NCBI GenBank assembly: GCA_963677345.2
Contig: CAXXLC010000021.1
Location: forward strand, 124,001-188,000
From: Saccharicrinis sp963677345
GTDB lineage: Bacteria > Bacteroidota > Bacteroidia > Bacteroidales > Marinilabiliaceae
Length of the DNA stretch: 64,000 bases
Direction: 5' to 3'
Positions 17,694 to 27,714 of the stretch are shown here, in pieces. Under the pieces are notes generated by a model, which saw only the letters and a list, made by a program, of their open reading frames with translations, was not told the origin of the DNA and made no database searches. A program made the translations under genes and the position numbers. The stretch's first letter is position 1, and every line of letters begins with the position of its first letter.

Positions 17694-17881
17694 ATGTTTA
17701 AATTAATTTTACAACGGCCAGATGGAACTCTCAAATAAATTTTATCATCCTCCTGTGTATAAATTTGCATCACCAAATTTACATGGTCGTTTCATATTAT
17801 TATTTATATTCATAGATTTTTCAACAAATTATTACTCCACTGATCTGCTTATATACCAGAGGTCAGGTTTGGTCGTAAGCA

Positions 17882-19486
17882 TCACTTCTCTGCATCAACA
17901 ATATCTGATACTAAAGAATTTATATAAACCTCAATATTATCATAAGCAGTACTTAAATGCCTTCCCTGATTATCTTTCACCTCAGGATTCAGTCCGTTAT
18001 CGGTTTCCCATTGATCCGGCATACCATCTCCATCCGTATCAATTAAAGCAGTTCCGGGATCTAAAACAGGCCAGGCACTCCAATCATCACCAGCCCCTTC
18101 TGGCTTAGTATCATCCTGACTATCGATAATTCCTAATCGGGGATAGTTGGAACTTTTCCAGTTCACATCAGAACCGGGGAAATCAGTACCATAACCATTA
18201 TGTTCGTTAAGACCTTTATAAGCAGCTGTACCATTTGTCACTTCATCTACGATACGAACATCCACCTCATCACGCACCAATGAACTTCCAGCATAGGCCA
18301 GTACTTTATCATATGCTGTTTCAGCATCATGTGTAGTAACTGCATCTGTTTCAACTTCGGAATTCAACTTTAAAAGATCTTCTGTACCTTCAGTAAAACC
18401 TTCTTTTTGATAAATATTAATACCGTCCCAGTTATTTCCGGTAACATCACTACTATAAGGAAACATATTTCCGGAGACAAAATAGCGCCCCCAAACACCA
18501 ATAATTTCTTCAAAATAACCATTTTCGCCACTTACATCAATTTGCATAATACGATTGGCAACTTTGTCGGCAGTAGCTGGTCCTGGTTTATAATAGTTAT
18601 TCACTATATTTATGTGCATGGCTTCTCCTCCATAGCATCCATTTCCATTCCAGTTATAAAAAACGTTGTTACGAACATCTACTTTATCATCACCTGCATG
18701 TACTGCACCCGGGCCAAACCTTGGAGTACGACTATCGTGATGAGCCATTAAATTATGATGAAACGATGCATTTACACCACCCCATATAGCTCCATAACCA
18801 TGAGGGCCTTTAGAATGCTTTGAAAGCCTTAAACTTTCGGACACGATAGACCACTGAAGCGTAAAATTTTCATTATCATAAAAAGAGCAACATTCATCAG
18901 TAGACCAACTCACAGAGCAATGGTCAACGATAATATTCTTATGCTGGCGTCCGCCTAAAGCATCAGCACCATCAGCCACACCAGCATCAAAAACTTTTTT
19001 ATCTCCCATTCTGAAACGTATAAAACGTATTATTACATTGTCGGCATTAACAGTAACGGGGAAATCAGCCAAAGTAACACCATCTCCCGGAGATGTTTGT
19101 CCTGCTATAGTAATATCATCATTATCTATAGATAATGATGATTGTAAATGAATTGTTCCTGAAATATCAAAAACCACAATCCGGGCACCTTCCTGTTTAA
19201 TTGCATAGCGTAAAGTACCCGGAGAGTTATCATCTTCAAGAGAGGTTACTTTATAAACATCTCCTCCACGGCCACCTGTGGTGTTCATTCCCCCTCCTTC
19301 AGCTCCGGGGAAAGCATAGGGATCCTCTACTACTGCATTACTGGTATCATCGTCTGTATTTTTATCTGAATTTGATGAAACAGGACTTTTAGCCCATTTC
19401 TCATCCTTTTCGCAGCCAAAAGAAATGAGTATACATAGTGACAGGACAATCAAACTATACAAAATATTTTTCATTTTTATATTCAT
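17882..19486 (-). CDS. Pectate lyase, polysaccharide lyase family 1, lipoprotein
   Basis: A 534-residue lipoprotein (ISFGC, Cys at about 25; a start at residue 5, MKNILYS, is equally good). The body starts with AFPGAEGGGMNTTGGRGG and follows the PL1 plan: VTSLEDDNSPGTLRYAI, ISGTIHL, ADNVIIRFIRFRMGD, IIVDHCSVSWSTDE (catalytic and calcium region) and HHNLMAHHDSRTPRFG, where the Arg after TP is the candidate catalytic base. The C-terminus has DTDGDGMPDQWE, a calcium-binding thrombospondin-type-3-like motif often seen in these lyases. It cleaves de-esterified homogalacturonan by beta-elimination, giving unsaturated oligogalacturonides. It lies in the SusCD operon, 78 bases after the surface lipoprotein gene. 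Confidence 0.93.
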   Translation of the reverse strand: MNIKMKNILYSLIVLSLCILISFGCEKDEKWAKSPVSSNSDKNTDDDTSNAVVEDPYAFPGAEGGGMNTTGGRGGDVYKVTSLEDDNSPGTLRYAIKQEGARIVVFDISGTIHLQSSLSIDNDDITIAGQTSPGDGVTLADFPVTVNADNVIIRFIRFRMGDKKVFDAGVADGADALGGRQHKNIIVDHCSVSWSTDECCSFYDNENFTLQWSIVSESLRLSKHSKGPHGYGAIWGGVNASFHHNLMAHHDSRTPRFGPGAVHAGDDKVDVRNNVFYNWNGNGCYGGEAMHINIVNNYYKPGPATADKVANRIMQIDVSGENGYFEEIIGVWGRYFVSGNMFPYSSDVTGNNWDGINIYQKEGFTEGTEDLLKLNSEVETDAVTTHDAETAYDKVLAYAGSSLVRDEVDVRIVDEVTNGTAAYKGLNEHNGYGTDFPGSDVNWKSSNYPRLGIIDSQDDTKPEGAGDDWSAWPVLDPGTALIDTDGDGMPDQWETDNGLNPEVKDNQGRHLSTAYDNIEVYINSLVSDIVDAEK

Positions 19487-19564
19487 TTTTCATTAGAGTA
19501 TTCGATACTAATTTGATAAGAGGGAGAATCAAAAACTCTCCCTCAACCAAAAATTTACTTTACT

Positions 19565-21175
19565 TTAATTAAACCAACGCATATCACCGGCAACTCCTGT
19601 GCCAGCAAAACCTGCATCTTCCTGTATATAGAAATCGCCATTAAGAGGATCTGTAAACAAACCTTCAATACTTAATGGTAATTCAGTAATACCTGTGAGT
19701 GGGCGATCTTTAATCAACAAATCATTTGTTTTATAGCTACCAGTATAATAAATCGTTATATTACTATAATCACTATACGTATCATTCAACTCTACTCCTG
19801 CGTTAGAACCACTAAAAATACAATCTTCAATAGTAATAGTCGCCGGGTTCTTATTATCAAATCTCCAGAAATGACTCATTGATGTATTCACATTACAAAA
19901 AGTAATATTGCTAAATGTAATATCTGTAGAAACACGAATATCGGCAAAACGAGTACTGATTTCTGTTAATGTACAATTAGTTACATCAATGGAATTAATT
20001 ACAGATCCGGAACCAACATTTAACATACCCCATCCCCCGGTTTCAGATATTAAACAATTATTTACGACAATACTATTTGCCGATCCACTGTTTCTTAATC
20101 TCACAATTGAATTAATATCAGATACATTACATCCTTCAATAATAATATCAAAAGCATTTTTATCTCCACTGTCAATATCAATAAGGAAGTTGCCATCAGA
20201 TGTAGTTGTTAAATATTGTAGATTAATATTGTTAACAGAACTTTCTACTGTAAAATAAACATCCTGCAATGATGTTTTTACTCCACCTTCATCTTCTGAA
20301 CCAATAAAAGCAATATTATTAACTCCTGTTGGTATGGTAATTTTCCCTCCAATATTATAAACCTGACCGGCAACAAACTCAACATTAATATTTGTATTTC
20401 CGGCAGCTACAAGGTTCTCTAAAGCAGTAGTAACAGACTCTGCATTATCAGTATCTAAAACCTGATATAAATAACCATCGGAAATACCACTTGTTAAAAC
20501 ATGAAGAGTACCACGAACTTTTTCTCCGTTAAACATTTTAACAATATAGTTTGTACCCATACTTAGTTCATCAACAACCAAACTTCCGGCGGCCTTTTGC
20601 TCATCGGTTAAATCATAATTACGAACCAGCTCATCGTTAATATCAAATAAACTAATATTAGATACCCTGTCGGATATGGTCCACGATAAGGTTATAGAAG
20701 TTGATGTTGGAGTATACCCGGTAAAGATTTGCTCTGCCGGAGTTTCGAAATATATTTCAGACCAATTTGATTCCTGTCCGCTTGTTTCATCCACACTTTT
20801 CATTCTAACAGAATACTCGGTTGTTCCATCCAGATCATGAATGGTTTCCCTGAATTCATTTTTAGTAATGGTAGATGATGAGGAAAATGGAGTTAATGTA
20901 TCCGCAGCCATTTCTATTGTTCTGACGATATCTAAAAATTCCAGACTATCCTCACTAAATTCAAAGATATATTTTGTTGCCGATACCGACTGTGTAAATT
21001 TTAATTCAACAGCAGTGGATTCAATTCCTGAAACCTCAAAAAGTAACGACTTAAAAAGTCTTTCATGCCCGTCTTCAGTCTCCCAATTGTTGTAATCATC
21101 TTCACAGCTAATCCAAATAGCTGAAAGAAGAGAAATACTAAGTATATATATTAATTTCTTCATTTTAATTAACAA
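19565..21175 (-). CDS. Surface lipoprotein with Fn3-like and beta-helix (DUF4957/DUF5123-like) modules
   Basis: This 536-residue protein has a lipoprotein signal (ISC, Cys near 24, followed by EDDY, typical of surface export; a start at residue 5 is also possible). Residues about 40-220 are beta-rich, with two Fn3-like repeats (WSEIYFETP, then TPTSTSITLSWTISD). Residues about 235-536 are a right-handed beta-helix of the DUF4957/DUF5123 kind, with repeated I.V.N..I and ITFCNVNTS turns, ending GTGVAGDMRWFN. The same ending (TVIGDPRWLK) closes the N-terminal module of the pectinesterase, so the two modules are related. It stands where SusE/F-type glycan-binding proteins usually stand, right after susD, so a role in binding pectin is likely. 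No lyase catalytic residues are evident. Confidence 0.75.
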   Translation of the reverse strand: MLIKMKKLIYILSISLLSAIWISCEDDYNNWETEDGHERLFKSLLFEVSGIESTAVELKFTQSVSATKYIFEFSEDSLEFLDIVRTIEMAADTLTPFSSSSTITKNEFRETIHDLDGTTEYSVRMKSVDETSGQESNWSEIYFETPAEQIFTGYTPTSTSITLSWTISDRVSNISLFDINDELVRNYDLTDEQKAAGSLVVDELSMGTNYIVKMFNGEKVRGTLHVLTSGISDGYLYQVLDTDNAESVTTALENLVAAGNTNINVEFVAGQVYNIGGKITIPTGVNNIAFIGSEDEGGVKTSLQDVYFTVESSVNNINLQYLTTTSDGNFLIDIDSGDKNAFDIIIEGCNVSDINSIVRLRNSGSANSIVVNNCLISETGGWGMLNVGSGSVINSIDVTNCTLTEISTRFADIRVSTDITFSNITFCNVNTSMSHFWRFDNKNPATITIEDCIFSGSNAGVELNDTYSDYSNITIYYTGSYKTNDLLIKDRPLTGITELPLSIEGLFTDPLNGDFYIQEDAGFAGTGVAGDMRWFN

Positions 21176-21196
21176 GTTGATAAAACAAAATAAAAT

Positions 21197-23218
21197 TTAA
21201 TAGCCATAAGAGTTTGACAATTTCCCTTTAGATTCATAAATATCTTCATAATATATGGCATAAAAATGCCTGTAATTACAAATACCATTCCCCATAGAAT
21301 ATTGTGACAGGCTTGTTGCTATTTCATCTCCATAGGTTAATGTACCCAAAAAACCAGAATAATCGTAATTAGCATACATTCCTGTTCCGGCCAAAAGTGT
21401 TTTTACAGGCCAGTCAATATAATAAGTACCGGAACCACTTTCAGGTTTAGCTGCTCTTTTAGGAAACCAATCGACAGACTCATAATCAGCACCAGGACTA
21501 GCACCTAACTCCTCATAATAATTTAATGAAGAAGGATCAATATACTCATCATCTTTAAATTTGTAATATACTGTTTCAGGAAAATCAGAAGGCTGATATG
21601 TTTTATCAAATATCTGTACCTGTTGGGTATGGTCAAGCATCAAACATATGGCTTTTTTCATATCTTCAATCTTATCATATAGCAATCCCCAACGCACCAA
21701 ATCCTGTTTTCTGATAGATTCACATCCAAATTCCCAGGCACGTTCGTTAACTATAGCTTCAAAGAAATCTGCATCATACTGTTGAATTTTAGAAGAACCT
21801 GCTCCAAAAGCTCTTTCACGCACCTTTTCCAAAGCCTGACGGGCAGTCATTTTAGCTGTTGCATTCACATTATCCGCTCCGTTTAATGCATATTCTGCTT
21901 CAGCAAACATTAAATAAATATCAGAATAACGCATTAGAATCCAGTTAATACCGGTTGCAATACGACTATTAGCTGTTTTATGCAAAGCCAGATAAGCATC
22001 AGAGGTCCAATATATACGCCATTTTGCAAAAGTTACATTAAGTGGGTTATTGGATAATTCTTCTACATTATCTTTCGAGTAATTCATCCATGTTAAGGTA
22101 ACATCCCGCCTGGTATCTTCACGATCAAAAGAATAAAAATAGTATGCCGTTGAAGTTACATAAGAACCACCAAAACCACGAGCTCCATATTTTGTATTGG
22201 AAGCTACGCTGTATCCCATTAATGATCCTATATCACCATTATTACCCATACCAAAAGCCACTTCAAAAAGGTTTTCATTAGATGCATTTTGCTCTTGAGC
22301 ACATACGGTTTTCCATATATCTTCATAATCAGGATCTAACTGATGTGGATTATCTTCACTGCCAATCATCTCTGCACACTGTTGAGCTGCAATAGCATAA
22401 TACTCTTTCCAGTTCTGAACCCGTCCTACATAATACCCTCCGCTCTCAGGAATAGTTGGATGATGATCAACGGTATTGCTTTCAAACAAATTACCATCTC
22501 GTAAAGACCATCCGCCAGCAAACAAGGCTACTTTTGCCAATAAACCTTTCGCATACCCTTTTGAAATACGCTCTGCAGTTCCATAATCAGAATTTTCACC
22601 CAACCATGGTAAATAATCTACCGCCTCCTGTAAGTCTGCTACCAAATATTTATAAATAGTATCACGATCTGTTTTAGCCATATAAACATTTGAAAGATCT
22701 GATTTTGAAGATTCTGTTTTAAAGGGAACATCCCCCCAATACCGCACCAATTCGAAATATGCCATGGCACGAAGCGTTAAAGCTTCACCCAACATTGGCT
22801 TCATCTGAGATGCTGAGCTCTCTAAAATTGGAGAATTTCTGAATCCATCAACTGCTGTGGATGCCAGTTCGGCCATCTCGAAAAGAGATTGCCATTTCGT
22901 GGTACTATTATACTGATCGTCATAATAATTACCTGCTCCTTCATCTCTTGATGTAGAATTATAGGTGGTATTATTAAACTCACGGTTTGACTCAATATCG
23001 GTAACTCCCTGCCAATTTACCGACAACTTCTGTCCATAAATATAGGTATCGGTCATTTTACCGTAAAGCCCCATAACAGCAGCTTCTGCCATTGATGCGG
23101 TTTGATATACCGTTTCGGAACTTAATTTAGAAGGAGAACTTGTATCCAGAAAATCATCTTCACAAGAAACAATTCCCAATGTTAAAATTATTAATAAATA
23201 ATATATTACTTTCTTCAT
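21197..23218 (-). CDS. susD: SusD/RagB-family glycan-binding lipoprotein
   Basis: A 673-residue SusD-like lipoprotein. The signal ends in IVSC (Cys at 19), followed by EDDFLDT, the standard SusD opening. It has the tetratricopeptide-type helices of the family: AEAAVMGLYGKM, LTLRAMAYFELVRYWGDVPF (about 150) and RYSDIYLMFAEAEYALNG (about 425), then REQ-type RKQDLVRWG (about 505). It sits as a lid on the SusC channel in the outer membrane and binds the oligosaccharide, probably a pectin fragment given its neighbours. It lies 11 bases after susC and 21 before the next lipoprotein gene, so the three are cotranscribed. Ligand specificity cannot be read from the sequence. Confidence 0.95.
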   Translation of the reverse strand: MKKVIYYLLIILTLGIVSCEDDFLDTSSPSKLSSETVYQTASMAEAAVMGLYGKMTDTYIYGQKLSVNWQGVTDIESNREFNNTTYNSTSRDEGAGNYYDDQYNSTTKWQSLFEMAELASTAVDGFRNSPILESSASQMKPMLGEALTLRAMAYFELVRYWGDVPFKTESSKSDLSNVYMAKTDRDTIYKYLVADLQEAVDYLPWLGENSDYGTAERISKGYAKGLLAKVALFAGGWSLRDGNLFESNTVDHHPTIPESGGYYVGRVQNWKEYYAIAAQQCAEMIGSEDNPHQLDPDYEDIWKTVCAQEQNASNENLFEVAFGMGNNGDIGSLMGYSVASNTKYGARGFGGSYVTSTAYYFYSFDREDTRRDVTLTWMNYSKDNVEELSNNPLNVTFAKWRIYWTSDAYLALHKTANSRIATGINWILMRYSDIYLMFAEAEYALNGADNVNATAKMTARQALEKVRERAFGAGSSKIQQYDADFFEAIVNERAWEFGCESIRKQDLVRWGLLYDKIEDMKKAICLMLDHTQQVQIFDKTYQPSDFPETVYYKFKDDEYIDPSSLNYYEELGASPGADYESVDWFPKRAAKPESGSGTYYIDWPVKTLLAGTGMYANYDYSGFLGTLTYGDEIATSLSQYSMGNGICNYRHFYAIYYEDIYESKGKLSNSYGY

Positions 23219-23229
23219 TTTACTAACGC

Positions 23230-26200
23230 TTAAAAAGTTACATTAATACCAAACAATAGTGTTTTTGCTTTTGGGTAAGCAGAATAATCAACTCCAGGTG
23301 TCAGAGGTGTAGAACGACGAGTATCTACTTCCGGATCCTGTCCGGTATACCTGGTCCAACATTTTAAATTGTTTGCTGTTACATACACACGTAATTTTTT
23401 CATCAGAACCTTTTCAGAGATTCGTTTTGGCAAGGTGTAGCCCAGAGTCAGGTTACTCAACCTTAAAAATGAACCATCCTCGATAGCATAATCGGTTAAA
23501 ATTGTTGAATTGGCCATTGGATGCCAGATTCTTGCATCTTTATTTAATTCTTTTAACAACTCGGGATTGGCATTTTCTCCAAACATTATATTATATCCGG
23601 TATTTGGATCTATAGTAGTAAAACGATTATCTAAACTCATTACCGATAACAAATTTTGATATCTTTTAGAACCACTATAGGAAGTAAAATCAATTTTATT
23701 GGCGTTATATATATCATTTCCATATGACCAATTAAATTGTGCACCAAAATCAAAACCTTTATAACTGGCATTTAATGAAAATCCACCGGTATGTTTTGGT
23801 TGCGCATGACCAATCACTTTTCTATCCTCATCAGGCGAAATCTCTGTACCCTCTCCACTTAACTTTTTAAGTTTCATATGTCCGGGTCCAAAATAATCCC
23901 CTGAGTTAGTAAATACAGATGAAGCATCAGCAACACCCTCATTAAGTACCCATTTATTGGTAGTTGCATTAAATGTAAAATCATCAAAAGAGTACATCCC
24001 ATCAGAAACATAGCCATACATTTCGCCAACAGGCTGTCCAACAACAGCACGATAATCATCACTTCCCAAATTAAGTCCCCAACCTGATGAAGCTATGAGC
24101 TCATTTGAACCATCCAGCTCTTCAATTTTATTTCTGTTAAATGAAATATTAAAACTGGCGGATAGTTTAAAATCGCTATTATCAATAATATATCCTGTTG
24201 CAGCTATTTCAACACCACGATTAGAAGTACTTCCTACATTTTGATACTGTTTATCATACCCTGAGTTTGAAGGCAAAGCAACACCCAGTATCAAATCTTT
24301 TACTTCAGTTTTATAGGCATCAACATTTACTGTTAATCTTTGATCAAAAAATCCTAAATCCAAACCTATATTTGATGAGATGGTTGTTTCCCATGTCAGG
24401 TTTTCGTTTTTCAATACAGAAGATGTAACCAATGCGCTTTGTGCCTCATCATTAATATAATAAAGACGCTTGTAACTATCTTCAAAACCATACTCTTGTC
24501 GCCAGTAAGAACCCACTCGGGCATTACCTACTGCGCCATAACTTAAACGAAGTTTAGCATTTGATAACCAGGCTTCAAAACCGTCCATAAAATTCTCATC
24601 CGATAATCGCCATGCAAATGCTGCTCCCGGGAAATATCCCCACCTGTTATCCGGAGCAAATACATTTTTACCATCAGCACGAAGGGTTAAAGTAAGAAGA
24701 TAACGATCTTTTAAATTATAGTTTAAACGACCAAAATAAGAGTTTGTACGAGAAGGTTCGCTAATAGTGGTATAGGTAGGCGATGCCGTACCATAATTCC
24801 ACATGGCCAGTACATCATCGGCAGTAAAATCTGAAGGGAAGAATTTGGACATGACTTCCATTTCCTTGCTTTCTGAACTATACAACTCCTGTCCGGCCAA
24901 CACTTTAAACTTATGAACCTTATTATTCAGATCAAAATCATAGGTTAATGTATTTTGAATCGAATATTTAAATCCTTTCTCATCATTACGCTGCGCTACA
25001 GGTTGCCCTCCGTTTGAACTGGCTTCACCTGTTTTATTAAGCCAGATATTATCTGTGTAATTTTTTTCGTAATCGTAGGATCCTTTAGTTGTAAACTGCA
25101 AACCTTCTACAATATTCCACGACAAACTGGCATTATATGTTTGTCTGAACTTATTTTGTTCTTTATACTCATTAACTGTATTAAAGATAGGATCATTCAG
25201 TGAACTTAATGCTTCTGCAGAGGTGACATCCTCATTTCCAACCAACTGATCTTCGGATAAATATGATAAACTACGTACCGGGGCATACTTTACTCCATCA
25301 CGTAATTTTTTACCACTTGAAACACTAGGACCATCAATAACAGTATTAGATAATCTGGAGGTTAACTTAAAAACAAGTTTTCTTCCTATATTTTTTGATA
25401 ATTTTAATGTTACATAATCCCTTTTATATGCTGAATTTAACATGATAAAATCCTCATCATCACGAGTATAATTAAGATTATATTTAAAATCCTTATCTCC
25501 TCCGTTTAAACCTACACTAAGATTTTTTTGAATTCCCGTGTTACCATATAACTGATCCTGCCAGTCGATACCTTCTTTTCCCTTGTAAATATCAATATCT
25601 TCCCAAAGCCCATAACTGTTAGTAAAAGCAGAATTAGTACTGGTACTAGGGTCAAGTTCCCTTTGATAATAAACAAATTCATAGGGTGATAAAACATCAT
25701 TTAAATTATATACATTTTTAATTCCAACATAAGAATTAATATTAATTTCTGTTTTTCCTTCTTTCCCTGATTTAGTGGTTATTAAAATAACACCATTAGC
25801 CCCCTGAGCCCCATAAATAGCCGTTGACGAGGCATCTTTTAACACATCAAGCGTTTCAATATCTCCGGGAGGAATATCACTAATACTATTTACCTGAAAT
25901 CCATCAACAATATACAGAGGTGAGTTATCCTGTGTTATAGAACCTCCTCCTCGTACACGTATCTTAACATCAGCATCCGGAGAACCTTCTGTTACCGTAA
26001 CATTAACCCCGGCTAACCTACCTGACATGGCCTGCATGGCTGAAGTGGCAGGGATATCACTTAATGCTTCTGCATCAATGGAGGCTACAGAACCGGTAAG
26101 ATCTTTTCTTTTTGTTGTTCCATAACCTACTGCCACTACTTCTTCTAAACCAATAAACTCATCTTTTAAAACGGTATTAATCACTGCCTTGCCACCAACT

Positions 26201-26502
26201 TTTACCTCTTGTGTTTTCATTCCTATAAAAGAAAATACCAGTGTACCATCGGAAGGTACATTATTTAATATATAGCCTCCGTTTACATCGGTAATTATCC
26301 CGTTATTCGTACCCTTAACAAGGATTGTGGCACCGGGAATTACGATTCCTTTTTCATCCGTAACTTTTCCTGTAACGGTAATTTCACTTACTCCTTGAGA
26401 GAAGCCGACCAGGGAATTCATAAAAATTGAAATTAAAACCAGAAATTTCAATTGTTGATTCTTCCATAAGTCAAAGGGTCTCTTTGACAAATAATTTTTC
26501 AT
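23230..26502 (-). CDS. susC: SusC/RagA-family TonB-dependent outer-membrane transporter
   Basis: A 1090-residue importer. A long signal peptide (to about 35) precedes a carboxypeptidase-D-like regulatory domain (about 42-115; VTGKVTDEKGIVIPGATI). The plug follows (about 125-245) with EEVVAVGYGTTKR, PLYIVDG and the SusC hallmark DVLKDASSTAIYGAQGANGVILITTK. The rest is the 22-strand barrel ending in LLFGINVTF. No STN domain is present, so it acts as a plain transporter and not as a transducing one. It imports pectic oligosaccharides together with SusD, powered by TonB. Its ATG overlaps the stop codon of the upstream esterase (ATGA), suggesting coupled translation. Confidence 0.96.
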   Translation of the reverse strand: MKNYLSKRPFDLWKNQQLKFLVLISIFMNSLVGFSQGVSEITVTGKVTDEKGIVIPGATILVKGTNNGIITDVNGGYILNNVPSDGTLVFSFIGMKTQEVKVGGKAVINTVLKDEFIGLEEVVAVGYGTTKRKDLTGSVASIDAEALSDIPATSAMQAMSGRLAGVNVTVTEGSPDADVKIRVRGGGSITQDNSPLYIVDGFQVNSISDIPPGDIETLDVLKDASSTAIYGAQGANGVILITTKSGKEGKTEININSYVGIKNVYNLNDVLSPYEFVYYQRELDPSTSTNSAFTNSYGLWEDIDIYKGKEGIDWQDQLYGNTGIQKNLSVGLNGGDKDFKYNLNYTRDDEDFIMLNSAYKRDYVTLKLSKNIGRKLVFKLTSRLSNTVIDGPSVSSGKKLRDGVKYAPVRSLSYLSEDQLVGNEDVTSAEALSSLNDPIFNTVNEYKEQNKFRQTYNASLSWNIVEGLQFTTKGSYDYEKNYTDNIWLNKTGEASSNGGQPVAQRNDEKGFKYSIQNTLTYDFDLNNKVHKFKVLAGQELYSSESKEMEVMSKFFPSDFTADDVLAMWNYGTASPTYTTISEPSRTNSYFGRLNYNLKDRYLLTLTLRADGKNVFAPDNRWGYFPGAAFAWRLSDENFMDGFEAWLSNAKLRLSYGAVGNARVGSYWRQEYGFEDSYKRLYYINDEAQSALVTSSVLKNENLTWETTISSNIGLDLGFFDQRLTVNVDAYKTEVKDLILGVALPSNSGYDKQYQNVGSTSNRGVEIAATGYIIDNSDFKLSASFNISFNRNKIEELDGSNELIASSGWGLNLGSDDYRAVVGQPVGEMYGYVSDGMYSFDDFTFNATTNKWVLNEGVADASSVFTNSGDYFGPGHMKLKKLSGEGTEISPDEDRKVIGHAQPKHTGGFSLNASYKGFDFGAQFNWSYGNDIYNANKIDFTSYSGSKRYQNLLSVMSLDNRFTTIDPNTGYNIMFGENANPELLKELNKDARIWHPMANSTILTDYAIEDGSFLRLSNLTLGYTLPKRISEKVLMKKLRVYVTANNLKCWTRYTGQDPEVDTRRSTPLTPGVDYSAYPKAKTLLFGINVTF

Positions 26503-27446
26503 AGATTGTGATTTAATTGTGAATAATTTTTGGATAAATAACCCTGTTCTTTAATCCATGCCTCGCACAACTGAGTCCATAAATTGGTAGATCCCGGGTT
26601 ATTACGTAATGCTATAGAATGTTTCCCTTTGGGAAAAATATGTATACAAGACTGAATTCCAGCATCCTGCAATGCCATAAAATATCGTAGACTATTCATT
26701 GGATTAACTACCGGATCGTTAGCTGCACAAACAATAAAAGCCGGAGGAGTATGTTCTCCAACATTAAGCTCTCCTGAGAACAATGATTTCATTTCTTCAC
26801 CCGGATTTTCTCCAAGCAATGCCTCTCTGCTCCCTTTATGTGCATACTGTTGCATACTGATTGCACCTGAAATCAGAATCTGGAAATCCGGAACAAAAGA
26901 AAATTGATCAACAGAGTCACCAACACAGCAATAATCATTTCTGATGGTACATAAATTAGATACTAAACCACCTCCAGCAGAACACCCCATCACCCCAATT
27001 CTGTCGGGATCTATATTCCACTGGTCTGCATTGGAACGAACAAGTTTCATAGCACGCTGGGCATCCATTACAGGGCCAAATGCAGAATCAGTTAAATCAG
27101 GAGAAGTAGGTAAACGATACAATACAACAAATGCATTTACACCAAAAGTATTAAACCATTTAGCAAATTGTATTCCCGCAATATTATAAGTTTCTTTACG
27201 ATATCCACCCGGAGGGAAAATTAAAACTGCAGCACCAGTGTTTTCTTCTTTTGATGTAAAAAAACAATACATTCCAGGAATATCTATTTGTGTTATTCTT
27301 TCACGCTCCTCTATCCTGGGTAATTTTATTCCTTTTGAGTTAGGCATATTATATTTGCTCCACAATGGTATGTATTGCTGCGAAAAAACACATACACTAT
27401 ACAATAATATAACACAACCTAACATCAGTAATCGCATCCGTTTCAT
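26499..27446 (-). CDS. Secreted alpha/beta-hydrolase esterase (acetyl-esterase-like)
   Basis: A 315-residue enzyme with a signal peptide (CVFSQQ cleavage near 23) and the alpha/beta-hydrolase fold of BD-FAE/acetylxylan-esterase-like proteins. An oxyanion-hole motif LIFPPGGYRKE (about 76), the nucleophile elbow GCSAGGG (Ser about 156), an acid in CAANDPVVNP (about 246) and His in GKHSIAL (about 280) make a full triad. In a pectin locus the likely job is removing acetyl or other ester groups from pectin or its side chains. It is the first gene of the operon: a TTG-N18-TAGTTTTG promoter lies about 20 bases upstream, and its end overlaps susC by 4 bases. Confidence 0.85.
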   Translation of the reverse strand: MKRMRLLMLGCVILLYSVCVFSQQYIPLWSKYNMPNSKGIKLPRIEERERITQIDIPGMYCFFTSKEENTGAAVLIFPPGGYRKETYNIAGIQFAKWFNTFGVNAFVVLYRLPTSPDLTDSAFGPVMDAQRAMKLVRSNADQWNIDPDRIGVMGCSAGGGLVSNLCTIRNDYCCVGDSVDQFSFVPDFQILISGAISMQQYAHKGSREALLGENPGEEMKSLFSGELNVGEHTPPAFIVCAANDPVVNPMNSLRYFMALQDAGIQSCIHIFPKGKHSIALRNNPGSTNLWTQLCEAWIKEQGYLSKNYSQLNHNL

Positions 27447-27467
27447 TACAATTATAATTTACTGTAA

Positions 27468-27496
27468 CAAAACTATTTATTATATAGCCAGACCAA
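27468..27496 (-). promoter_or_regulatory. Promoter of the esterase-susCD pectin operon
   Basis: On the minus strand there is TTG (27494-27496 on the plus strand as CAA), an 18-base spacer and TAGTTTTG (27468-27475 as CAAAACTA). This is an excellent match to the Bacteroidota -33/-7 pattern. Transcription would start near 27461, leaving about 15 bases before the ATG at 27446. Confidence 0.75.
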
Positions 27497-27503
27497 GGAT
27501 GGC

Positions 27504-27539
27504 ACATTACAATATATGGGTAGACATTTTACAATATGG
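27504..27539. promoter_or_regulatory. Tandem repeats upstream of the susCD promoter, candidate HTCS binding site
   Basis: ACATTACAATATATGG (27504-27519) and GACATTTTACAATATGG (27523-27539) are direct repeats about 20 bases apart (two helical turns). They end just upstream of the -33 box at 27494-27496. A third copy, GACATTTTACAAC, is at 27608-27620, nearer to the HTCS gene. Their place suits an AraC-type activator such as the divergent HTCS. Binding is inferred. Confidence 0.5.
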
Positions 27540-27607
27540 CGATTATTAAGTAGATTTAATACTTGGCACAGCAGGACTTAACCGGCAAATAAAATCATTA
27601 AACAGGG

Positions 27608-27620
27608 GACATTTTACAAC
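27608..27620. repeat. Third copy of the GACATTTTACAA motif
   Basis: GACATTTTACAAC repeats the 12-base core found at 27523-27534, and lies about 100 bases before the HTCS start codon. It may allow autoregulation of the HTCS gene. Confidence 0.45.
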
Positions 27621-27714
27621 TTGCACCGGGTCTTTTTGCAATATTAATAGCAATCCTTTTTGTTTAATTAATATGTCTTATTTTTATCTCCCAGATGAAT
27701 CAAATTATAAACGC

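Noticed and set aside
17722..18108. Plus-strand frame of 128 codons between GH43 and PL1
   Set aside because: More than half lies antisense to the PL1 gene; no signal or motif.
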